A DNA stretch of 48,708 nt from Candidatus Sulfotelmatobacter sp. (GTDB taxonomy: Bacteria; Acidobacteriota; Terriglobia; Terriglobales; Acidobacteriaceae), in NCBI GenBank assembly GCA_030041475.1, contig JASHNU010000087.1, forward strand, positions 1-48,708. The letters run 5' to 3'. How positions within the stretch are numbered: the stretch's first letter is position 1; each line of letters begins with the position of its first letter. The notes beneath the pieces are model-generated. The model was not told the DNA's origin. It saw only the letters and a program-made list of their open reading frames with translations, and ran no database searches. Shown piece after piece: positions 16,547-23,091 of this stretch. Made by a program: the position numbers and the translations under genes.

Positions 16547-17392
16547 TTATTTCAGATCCGCCAGGTCTTCCTGCAGCTGTTGCAGGCTGAATCCTGCCGG
16601 CGTAGTTTTCTTTCCTGTCAGATAGTCGGTGCTGATAATCGCGTACGCTTCGTCGCAATACGCTTCCCAGAACGACCACGTCATCATTTGCAGCGCGCCC
16701 CAGGTCACGACCGTCAGAGCGCGGGCATCGTATGCCACGACGGGAACGGCGTGGCCTCCCCAGGAACCGGGCTTGCCGTCGCCGGTCGGCCCTCCGGGGG
16801 GCACCGACCACGGCTGATGGTTCTCGGTCTGCGCCTGTGCGCTCTTGGGCAAGGCCAGTCCGATGTAGCAGCCTTCGAACATGTAGACCGCGTCCATCAC
16901 GTGCGTGTGGTTCGACGGCTCAAGCGCGACGAAGGCGCCAATCTTGTCACTGGCAATGCCCGTCTGCCGCCAGTAGTTGAGCACGTCGATTTCCTGCGCG
17001 CCGTTGTCGTTGGCGCCGGTCGCCGGGTTGTAGCCAGTGATGGCCGAGTAGGCCGCGATGATCTGCTTGTCCGTCGGCGTCACCATTTTCTTCTTGGCGT
17101 TGGCCGTCCACTCCATGATGAGATGCCCGGCCGCGGCGCAGGTGCAGTCGCCGATCTGGTCGTTGGCCATCATGCCCCAGTTGGCGCCCACCTTCGCCGT
17201 CAGGTCGCAACTCGCCGGCGGCGCAGGCAGCGCCGGCGTCATGTAGGAGGCAAGCAGCAGCGTGCGCGGATCGTGCCGCGCCGGCTGCTTGCCCAGTTTC
17301 AGTTTGTGGGTATCAATGCGTGTGGGATCGCCGCGCATGACCACGCTCTTGCGCGCGTCGGAACCAGCGCGTTCCAGCTTCTTCACGGCCAT
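16547..17392 (-). CDS. Papain-like cysteine peptidase family protein
   Basis: A 281-residue protein whose central region resembles a papain-type fold. The motif NDQIGDCTCAAAGHLIMEW carries the candidate nucleophile (Cys83, or Cys85). GSWGGHAVPVVAYD supplies His214, and TWGALQMMTW follows as the strand near the Asn/Gln position. The first 50 residues are basic and unstructured, with no signal peptide. The ATG at 17390-17392 has GGAG 8 nt upstream, so the longer in-frame opening at 17479 is unlikely. It lies upstream of the sedolisin gene on the same strand. A 16-bp dyad lies 172 bp upstream. Activity and substrate are unknown. Confidence 0.7.
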   Translation of the reverse strand: MAVKKLERAGSDARKSVVMRGDPTRIDTHKLKLGKQPARHDPRTLLLASYMTPALPAPPASCDLTAKVGANWGMMANDQIGDCTCAAAGHLIMEWTANAKKKMVTPTDKQIIAAYSAITGYNPATGANDNGAQEIDVLNYWRQTGIASDKIGAFVALEPSNHTHVMDAVYMFEGCYIGLALPKSAQAQTENHQPWSVPPGGPTGDGKPGSWGGHAVPVVAYDARALTVVTWGALQMMTWSFWEAYCDEAYAIISTDYLTGKKTTPAGFSLQQLQEDLADLK

Positions 17393-17563
17393 GGAAGTTT
17401 CTCCTTGGGACAGAACTGTCTTAGAAAAGGAAAACAGAGCCAGCCGCCCGCGAAACCGCCTTCGCGGACGGGAAATCAAACATCAGGGCTATTCGGAGGG
17501 GAAGCTGCTGTCGCGCCAATCCTAGTCCCGGGGCGGAGCGAGGTCAAGAGAAGGGCGGAGTTT

Positions 17564-17579
17564 GTTACGAAAACCGAAC
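17564..17579 (+). promoter_or_regulatory. 16-bp dyad motif, copy 1
   Basis: GTTACGAAAACCGAAC, in the spacer between the VWA gene and the cysteine-peptidase gene, 172 bp upstream of the latter's start. It matches copies at 36109, 37379 and 37492 at all positions except the central two. Confidence 0.6.
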
Positions 17580-17601
17580 AAGAGCGAACCTGACGTGGAG
17601 G

Positions 17602-18579
17602 CTACCTCGCAGCGGCCAGAAGCCGCGGGTAAGTGAGGACAATATCCTTGTCCTTTCTCGCCTTGCCAGCTCCCTCAGCGATTCCCAAGGTTAACTTGGA
17701 CTGCTTATCTAGGAGCGGAGGGCCCAGCCTGAGCGTCCAGAAACCCTGCAGCTGAACGTTCAACTCCCTCGAGTAAGCCTTGACCTTGTCCCGATTACCG
17801 CTGTCATCTACGTAGTCAAAATCCCACGAAGCCCCTAACGGACGATGCTGCCCGGCAATTCCAAACGAATAGCCACCGCTGTCCTCAACCATTTGGACGA
17901 AAAGGTCCGTACCCTCTCGTTCCTCCGGTGTCGGAAGCGACTCGGCGAGAATGAAACCGAACAGCCGCGTTCCCGATTGCAAGAGAGCAGTTCTGGCGGA
18001 AGATGCAGACGCATGGCTGGCATTATCGCCACCGTCGGTGATTGCGTAGATAGCATCACCGGCCTGCGATGAACCGAAGAGTTTCAGTCCGGCGAGAATC
18101 GCATCGTAAAAGGCGGTCCTTCCCTCGGGGTACTTCAAACTGGGCTGCAGACGATTTGAGCCATCGTTGATCCATTTGTCGATCGCGGTTCGGCCCTGTC
18201 CAAAATCGACCGTATCCCGGACTTTGCCAGCAAACGTCAGCATCGCGATGGGAACGTCACTCGGAGTTTGGCTCAGCAGGCCACCGACCGCGTTACACCC
18301 AATTTGCCACTTGGCCTTTTCCGTCGCCATGCTACCGCTCATATCTAGCAGCACGACGATCCTCCGCGGGGCGACGCTGTATTGTGCGTCGAGCACCTCG
18401 ACTGGCTTGCCGTTTACGCGGGCAACAAAGTTGTCCTTTGTCAGATCGCGGATGGGCACTCCGTGCCGGTCAAGAACATTTACGATGACTGATCGTGTTT
18501 CCGGAGTACTCGCAGTTTGCTGGGCCAGGCCAGCAGAGGCGAAAACTGTCAGGCCGAGAATGGCGGGGACGAGCCGCAC
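17602..18579 (-). CDS. Secreted VWFA-related protein
   Basis: A 325-residue protein with a signal peptide (MRLVPAILGLTVFASAGLAQ). A short beta domain follows (VIVNVLDRHGVPIRDLTKDN), then a von Willebrand A domain. The MIDAS metal site is intact: DMSGSM (Asp79, Ser81, Ser83), a Thr in EGRTAFYD, and AITDGGDN. Such proteins are abundant in Acidobacteriota and are thought to mediate metal-dependent protein contacts outside the cytoplasm. The start is GTG at 18577-18579 with CGGAGG 6 nt upstream. It is on the same strand as its neighbours but has no close operon partner. Confidence 0.88.
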   Translation of the reverse strand: MRLVPAILGLTVFASAGLAQQTASTPETRSVIVNVLDRHGVPIRDLTKDNFVARVNGKPVEVLDAQYSVAPRRIVVLLDMSGSMATEKAKWQIGCNAVGGLLSQTPSDVPIAMLTFAGKVRDTVDFGQGRTAIDKWINDGSNRLQPSLKYPEGRTAFYDAILAGLKLFGSSQAGDAIYAITDGGDNASHASASSARTALLQSGTRLFGFILAESLPTPEEREGTDLFVQMVEDSGGYSFGIAGQHRPLGASWDFDYVDDSGNRDKVKAYSRELNVQLQGFWTLRLGPPLLDKQSKLTLGIAEGAGKARKDKDIVLTYPRLLAAAR

Positions 18580-18646
18580 AGAGACCTCCGGGCGGTAAAG
18601 TGTACTACAGGCGGGTTTGTGAGTGTTCAGCCCGATGCGGCAGTTT

Positions 18647-20176
18647 CTACAACCAGAAGTCGCTGGCGGGAGTGGCAGAGGAATTCTGGCTGGCGCGGGC
18701 GGTGCGTCCGGTCGAAGCGACCCGCGGTTCGACGCGGTTGCGACCGGCGTTCTTGGCTTGATAGAGCGCGGTGTCGGCGTCGTGCAGAAGTTTTTCCATC
18801 CCGGCCGCGCTCTGCCCGATGGCGATGCCGAGGCTGAGCGAAACCTGCACGCTCGATCCGCCGGCCACGATGTTGCATCCGGCGACGTGGCTGCGCACTC
18901 GTTCAGCCAGTTCCCATGTGTCGGCTAGGCTGCACTCCGGTGCGACGATGAGGAATTCCTCTCCGCCGTAGCGCCCGACCGAGTCGTAGGGACGAACCAT
19001 GGCGGCGATGGCGCTGGCAATAATGCGCAGCACCGAGTCGCCGGCAGCGTGGCCGCGGCTGTCGTTGATAGTCTTGAAGTGGTCCACATCGATCATGATC
19101 AGGCCGACGGGCTGATGGTCGCGTTCGGCGCGCTGCAATTCGCGGTCGAGAATGGCGAAGATCGATTTGCGGTTCCACAGGCCGGTCAGGCCGTCGTGCG
19201 CGGCTTCGCGGCGCAGGGCGTCTTTGGCCAGCATGAGCCGGCTCTGCGTCACTAGCAAGCGCGCACTCGAGCACACGAACGACAACACCAGCACGAGCGC
19301 GGCCAGTCCCAGGCGCTCGCGCGCGATGCGCAGCGACATGACCAGAACCAGCAACGGGTAGAACAGGTAGAAGATTTCCGTGTAGATGCGCTTATCGCGC
19401 CGCGGCGCTTCCAGCGGCAGTTCCGGCGCCTCCTCCTGTTTCCAGGTCGCGGCGATCCAGGTGGGGATGACCAGCAACGCGCTCCACAGCAGGTCGAACC
19501 AGGTGCCGGGATTCAATGTGCGGCCGGGGCCGTAGTAATACATGGCATCCACGCAGCCCGAGAGCGCAAGGAAAATCCCCATGCGCCCGAACAGGGCGCG
19601 CACATCGCGCGAGCGGGTGAAGGCGGCGCGCAGCAGGAACGCGGCGACGACAAGTCCGTAGCCGGCAAAATACGGAGCCCAGACCTCATGGGCCAGTTCT
19701 CCCGAAGCTTCGGCCTTGGGCAGATAGAAGAAATACAGATACGCTGCGACGCAAACCAGCACAGCCTGCACAAAATCGAGCGCCATGAGCGTATCGACCT
19801 TCCCCGCTTCCTTGTCGGGATCGAGGAAAAGAGCCATTGCGAGCGGCGCGAACCAGAAGCAGAACAGCAGATTGTCAATCCACGGAATCGCAGGCGGCCG
19901 GGCAAAGATGTCGTAATAAACGCCCAGACCCTGACCAACAGCGAGGGCGACGTACGCCGCAGCCGCGAGACGCCAGAAGGAACGAGCCATGCCCTCGGAA
20001 CGGCGTGCAGCATCGACGATGGCGAAGATCAGCAGCGGCTCAAACGACAGCTGAGTCAGGTCAGAGAGCAGTGGGCCGCGCGGACCGGAACCAACAAAAA
20101 TGATCACAGCGACGTGCACCAGCCACCAGAGGCCGGCGAGCGTCGTGATCATGCGCGTACGTGAGTGCGCTGTCAT
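18647..20176 (-). CDS. Membrane-bound diguanylate cyclase (GGDEF)
   Basis: A 509-residue protein. The N-terminal half (about 1-300) has eight or so hydrophobic segments forming a membrane sensor. The C-terminal GGDEF domain makes cyclic di-GMP from two GTP. The active-site loop reads GRYGGEEF (about residue 404). An RPYD motif five residues before it is an intact inhibitory I-site, so product feedback is expected. DHFKTINDSRGHAAGD supplies the usual metal/nucleotide residues. The ATG at 20174-20176 is preferred to a TTG three bases earlier. No EAL domain is present. The ligand of the membrane part cannot be told from sequence. Confidence 0.92.
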   Translation of the reverse strand: MTAHSRTRMITTLAGLWWLVHVAVIIFVGSGPRGPLLSDLTQLSFEPLLIFAIVDAARRSEGMARSFWRLAAAAYVALAVGQGLGVYYDIFARPPAIPWIDNLLFCFWFAPLAMALFLDPDKEAGKVDTLMALDFVQAVLVCVAAYLYFFYLPKAEASGELAHEVWAPYFAGYGLVVAAFLLRAAFTRSRDVRALFGRMGIFLALSGCVDAMYYYGPGRTLNPGTWFDLLWSALLVIPTWIAATWKQEEAPELPLEAPRRDKRIYTEIFYLFYPLLVLVMSLRIARERLGLAALVLVLSFVCSSARLLVTQSRLMLAKDALRREAAHDGLTGLWNRKSIFAILDRELQRAERDHQPVGLIMIDVDHFKTINDSRGHAAGDSVLRIIASAIAAMVRPYDSVGRYGGEEFLIVAPECSLADTWELAERVRSHVAGCNIVAGGSSVQVSLSLGIAIGQSAAGMEKLLHDADTALYQAKNAGRNRVEPRVASTGRTARASQNSSATPASDFWL

Positions 20177-20371
20177 CAATGGCCCAAGACTTTACAGACG
20201 GTGATGCAGAGAGGACTTACCGCGGACTGAAACGGCTTGGCCACCTACCTCAATCTGGACTGCAAAGCTGCGCTGGCTGAAACCCGGGGAACCCTTACAG
20301 TATGCGGCGTGGCGTCGATCCGCGCATGTCACCATGGTACCCGGGGAGCGATTACCGTCAAAACGAAAAAA

Positions 20372-20881
20372 TCAGCACCAGTTTTGGAGCAGTTTGATGA
20401 GGCTCTCGACAGCGGCACCGAGTTCCGCGAGTTCGGCGGAAGAGAGCCGATCAAGGTTTGCGGAGAGCGAAGCGATGCGGCGCTCGCGCGCTTGTTGCAA
20501 CAATCGCGTGCCTTTGGTGGTGGCACTGATTCGCATGCGGCGTGCGTCGTGGGGATCGACGGCGATTGTGGCCAAGTGGCTGCGCACGAGGCCGGCGACG
20601 ATGCGGCTCATGGTGGGCGGCTTGACCTGCTCGGCGGCAGCCAGTTCCCCGAGCGTTTTTGATTGGCCAGGCCTGGGTCCGGCGAACACCAGCACACTGA
20701 GCGCGGAAAGGCGTGCCGGGCCTTCGCCGCTTGCGGTGTCTTCGTGGCGCACGCGGCGCAGCAGGTGGATGGCGGCGGAGTGCAGGCGGTCGGCCACGAG
20801 CCAGGCGTCCTGTTTCTTGCTGCCCGCGCCCGGTGACGTCCCAGGGCGTGCCTCCTGACTTGATATTTTTTTGGTTGACAT
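20372..20881 (-). CDS. MarR-family transcriptional regulator
   Basis: A 169-residue protein with a winged helix-turn-helix of the MarR type. Residues about 75-115 read TLGELAAAEQVKPPTMSRIV, then AGLVRSHLATIAVDPHDARR, with the typical D-x-R-R wing. Flanking helices would form the dimer interface. MarR proteins bind palindromes and are released by small aromatic ligands or oxidation. The ATG at 20879-20881 is chosen over an upstream in-frame codon. The gene is divergent from a VOC-domain protein with about 70 bp between starts. That gap contains two palindromes, so autoregulation and control of the neighbour are likely. Confidence 0.9.
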   Translation of the reverse strand: MSTKKISSQEARPGTSPGAGSKKQDAWLVADRLHSAAIHLLRRVRHEDTASGEGPARLSALSVLVFAGPRPGQSKTLGELAAAEQVKPPTMSRIVAGLVRSHLATIAVDPHDARRMRISATTKGTRLLQQARERRIASLSANLDRLSSAELAELGAAVESLIKLLQNWC

Positions 20882-20897
20882 GGGACTAGAAATATAT

Positions 20898-20933
20898 TTA
20901 GCTATGCTAACTAATTTGACCATGTCGGGTCAA
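20898..20933. promoter_or_regulatory. Candidate MarR operators in divergent gap
   Basis: Two perfect inverted repeats lie between the marR-like and VOC genes: TTAGC-TAT-GCTAA (20898-20910) and TTGACC-N6-GGTCAA (20916-20933). On the minus strand, TTGACC with TAGCAT 18 bp downstream could be the regulator's own promoter, so binding at the first palindrome would cover its -10 region. Confidence 0.5.
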
Positions 20934-20951
20934 GATCATGGAGGTCAAGCG

Positions 20952-21350
20952 ATGACAACAACGACCGCGGTTGCCGGCATCGGAATCTCAAGGTTGGGGC
21001 AGGTGCAAATTGCCGCTAAGGATGTGGAGAGGGCCGCCGATTTCTACGAACATGTGTTGGGGCTGAAGCTGCTGTTCAAAGCGCCGCCTGGCTTGGCGTT
21101 TTTCGATTGTGGCGGCGTACGGCTGATGCTCGACCATCCGGAAAAGCCCGAGTTCGACCATCCCAGCTCTATTCTGTACTTCGCCGTGCCCGATATTCAG
21201 GCGGCCTGCGCGCGCATGAAAGAAAAGGGCGTGAAGTTTGAAGACGAGCCGCACGTGATCGCCCGTATGCCCGATCACGATTTGTGGATGACGTTCTTCC
21301 GCGACTCCGAAGGCAACGTGATGGGCCTGATGAGCGAGGTGAAGCGGTAA
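20952..21350 (+). CDS. VOC-superfamily (glyoxalase/bleomycin-resistance-like) protein
   Basis: A 132-residue protein with the paired beta-alpha-beta-beta-beta modules of the vicinal oxygen chelate fold. GQVQIAAKDVERAADFYEHV, then LGLKLLF, begins the first module. AFFDCGGVRLMLDH, SILYFAVPDIQAACARMKEK and LWMTFFRDSEGNVMGLMSEV complete it. VOC members include glyoxalases, dioxygenases and antibiotic-binding proteins, and the sequence does not tell which. GGAGG 7 nt before the ATG at 20952 fixes the start. It is divergent from the MarR regulator, which suggests response to a toxic or electrophilic small molecule. Confidence 0.88.
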   Translation: MTTTTAVAGIGISRLGQVQIAAKDVERAADFYEHVLGLKLLFKAPPGLAFFDCGGVRLMLDHPEKPEFDHPSSILYFAVPDIQAACARMKEKGVKFEDEPHVIARMPDHDLWMTFFRDSEGNVMGLMSEVKR

Positions 21351-21472
21351 AGCACCCGGCTTCCGGCTTCCGCTTTGCGGCGTCCGGGCCAGCTTGCCGT
21401 TTCTTGACTTCTGAAGTTGGGCGGCGGCAGCCTGCCCCTCTGCTATCATCGCAGGCGGAGTCATTGCGCGTC

Positions 21473-21856
21473 ATGGATCCCCTCGAAGAAGTAAGCCCCT
21501 ACAAGCTCTCTCTGGACGAGCGCTCTGTTGACAAGCCCTCGCCGGAGGGGTCTCGTCCCAACAATCCTTACATGGACGACGACGACTTCGACGACGAAAA
21601 CATACCGCTCGTCTCTGGAAGAGGAGAAGGCATCATGGAAGAAGGTTCGCACACCGGCTCGGGCGCGGCGCGCCGGAATGAAGACATCGCACTGGATCTG
21701 ATGAAGTTTGTGGCTATGACCACCGGCTACGGGCGTACCACCTCGACGGGCGTGGGATTTCAAGGCACCGGTTCGGCCGCCAAGCCGGAGGACTACGCCG
21801 AGCGCCTGCTCGAGCTGTACGGGAAATGTTTGAGCGCGGTGGGCAACAAAAAGTAG
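21473..21856 (+). CDS. Conserved-looking hypothetical protein, acidic
   Basis: A 127-residue protein starting MDPLEEVSPYKLSLDERSVD. The first 60 residues are acidic and poorly structured (YMDDDDFDDENIPLV). The second half, ARRNEDIALDLMKFVAMTTG to YAERLLELYGKCLSAV, looks like a compact helical domain. The start at 21473 fits composition better than the long upstream frame, which overlaps the VOC gene. A terminator hairpin follows 28 bp after the stop. No family was recognised. It is similar in style to short single-domain proteins of Acidobacteriota. Confidence 0.65.
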   Translation: MDPLEEVSPYKLSLDERSVDKPSPEGSRPNNPYMDDDDFDDENIPLVSGRGEGIMEEGSHTGSGAARRNEDIALDLMKFVAMTTGYGRTTSTGVGFQGTGSAAKPEDYAERLLELYGKCLSAVGNKK

Positions 21857-21883
21857 TCGCCAGTACACCGTCACAAAACAACA

Positions 21884-21918
21884 AACCGCGCCCGGCCGGG
21901 CGCGGTTCGATACTTTTT
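21884..21918. terminator. Bidirectional terminator hairpin
   Basis: A perfect 24-bp palindrome at 21884-21907 (arms AACCGCGCCCGG and CCGGGCGCGGTT) lies between convergent genes. On the plus strand it is followed by CGATACTTTTT, and on the minus strand by TGTTGTTTTG. It would end both the 127-residue gene and the Lys-rich gene. Confidence 0.7.
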
Positions 21919-21964
21919 GGGGTGCGGGAGGCGGTCGTTTCAGGCCCAACGGCCAAGTTAACTC

Positions 21965-22345
21965 TCAACGGCGCTTTTTGCCTTTTTTCTTCGCCGCTTT
22001 CTTTTTGGCGGGCTTCTTGGCCGCTTTTTTCTTTGCTGGCTTCTTGGCTTTTTTCTTTGCTGGCTTCTTGGCTTTCTTCTTGGCCGGTTTCTTTGCCGCT
22101 GTCTTTTTCTTGGCCGGCTTCTTCGCTGCTTTCTTCGCTTTGGGCCTGGGAGGCGCCGGGGGGGCGGGCGGAGGAGCAGGAGTGGCAGGCTCGGGCTCCA
22201 TCATTTCCGGTTCGGCCATGCCGGGTTCTTCCTCTTCTTCTTCCTCTTCTTCGAAATCTTCCTCTAGCGACTCGCTGTAAGCGCCGGTGTCGCCGAATTC
22301 GTCTTCTTCGTCACGTCCATAGAGCGTGGGATCGTCGAACGTCAT
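21965..22345 (-). CDS. Acidic/proline/lysine-rich histone H1-tail-like protein
   Basis: A 126-residue three-part protein. Residues 1-45 are acidic, with a run of glutamates (EEDFEEEEEEEEEPG). Residues 46-68 are proline/alanine-rich. Residues 69-126 are lysine/alanine repeats with AKKPAKKK-type units and a KKKGKKRR end. The basic tail resembles eukaryotic H1 and bacterial H1-like nucleoid proteins and should bind DNA or RNA. The acidic head could shield it or recruit a partner. It lacks any folded domain. An extended -10 promoter lies about 105 bp upstream. The repeat DNA may vary in copy number between strains. Confidence 0.75.
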   Translation of the reverse strand: MTFDDPTLYGRDEEDEFGDTGAYSESLEEDFEEEEEEEEEPGMAEPEMMEPEPATPAPPPAPPAPPRPKAKKAAKKPAKKKTAAKKPAKKKAKKPAKKKAKKPAKKKAAKKPAKKKAAKKKGKKRR

Positions 22346-22448
22346 TGCTCCTCCTGATCAGTGGCGGCCGGGTGCGGACATCGCGCCCTGGCTGCGGGCA
22401 CGAGAATTTTATAAGACCAACAAAACCTCTTTGCTGTAACGGCGGGCG

Positions 22449-22457
22449 ATTATAGCA
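22449..22457 (-). promoter_or_regulatory. Extended -10 promoter for the Lys-rich protein gene
   Basis: On the minus strand TGCTATAAT carries a consensus -10 (22454-22449) plus the TG extension. No good -35 sits at 17 bp, which extended -10 promoters tolerate. The start would be near 22442, about 97 nt before the ATG at 22345. Confidence 0.55.
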
Positions 22458-22549
22458 CGAGGTTGCCTGCAATCTGCAAGGACTGCCGACACCACCCGGA
22501 GGTGACGGATTCTCGCGCGATTGGGAGTATGGCGCAAGCCGCACCAGAC

Positions 22550-22582
22550 AAAAGAAAGGCCCTCAAGACAGGCCTTGAGGGC
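22550..22582 (-). terminator. Terminator of the cytochrome c gene
   Basis: GCCCTCAAG (22559-22567) pairs with CTTGAGGGC (22574-22582) around a 6-nt loop. On the minus strand the stem is followed by CTTTCTTTTG. It lies 25 bp after the cytochrome c stop. Confidence 0.65.
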
Positions 22583-22606
22583 TATCATAAGACGACGACG
22601 ATACCG

Positions 22607-22909
22607 CTATTTCAACGACTTCACGTAGTCGGCCAGGGCCTTGGCATCAGCATCGGCAACGCCGGAGATTGCCTTCTTGTGCGGCGCCTTCTTGGCGTCG
22701 TTGCCCTTGGTCAGCAGAGCAACGATATCGTCGGCGCTGAGGCTGGTGCCCTGCAGTTTCGGGCCAACCTTGCCCTCGCCGTTGGGGCCGTGACAGGCAG
22801 CGCACTTCGCTTTGTAAGTGGCTCCTCCGTCTTGCGCGAAGACGGGCGATGCCACAGAGATAGATAACGCGACAACGAGCAACAGAACGAACAGATGGGT
22901 GAGTTTCAT
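22607..22909 (-). CDS. Periplasmic c-type cytochrome with unusual distal ligand
   Basis: A 100-residue precursor with a signal peptide (cleavage after VFAQ, about residue 26). CAACH at 36-40 binds one haem covalently, and the fold length is that of small class I cytochromes. In the region where the distal methionine normally sits, the sequence reads KKAPHKKAISGV with no Met, so His77 is the likely sixth ligand, giving bis-His coordination. Electron carriage in the periplasm is inferred from the family. AAGGAG precedes the ATG. A CRP-like box upstream suggests control by carbon or oxygen status. Single gene with its own terminator. Confidence 0.88.
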   Translation of the reverse strand: MKLTHLFVLLLVVALSISVASPVFAQDGGATYKAKCAACHGPNGEGKVGPKLQGTSLSADDIVALLTKGNDAKKAPHKKAISGVADADAKALADYVKSLK

Positions 22910-22948
22910 GAAAAAAGCTCCTTTGGATTTTGGGATGATCGGGGCCTA

Positions 22949-23012
22949 GTTATAGCAAACAACCGTCGAATTGTAGCGCTACGCAGCCGTGGCGTGTGTG
23001 ATTTTGATCACG
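22949..23012 (-). promoter_or_regulatory. CRP/FNR-family box and -10 of the cytochrome c gene
   Basis: TGTGA-TTTTGA-TCACG (22997-23012) is close to the CRP consensus TGTGA-N6-TCACA. A minus-strand TATAAC (22954-22949) places the start near 22942. The box centre is then about 62 bp upstream, the class I activator position. The -35 region is poor, as expected for an activated promoter. Confidence 0.5.
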
Positions 23013-23091
23013 CCCTTTCCCGAGATGCGAAAAGGCCTCTTAGCGTTTGGCGGTGGCCGCCGTCGGGGTCCAGCTCGGGGGCTAGTGCTCC

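Noticed and set aside
16484-17593. 369-codon plus-strand frame over the cysteine peptidase gene
   Set aside because: The minus-strand reading has a good ribosome-binding site and peptidase motifs, while the plus frame is Arg/His-rich and featureless.
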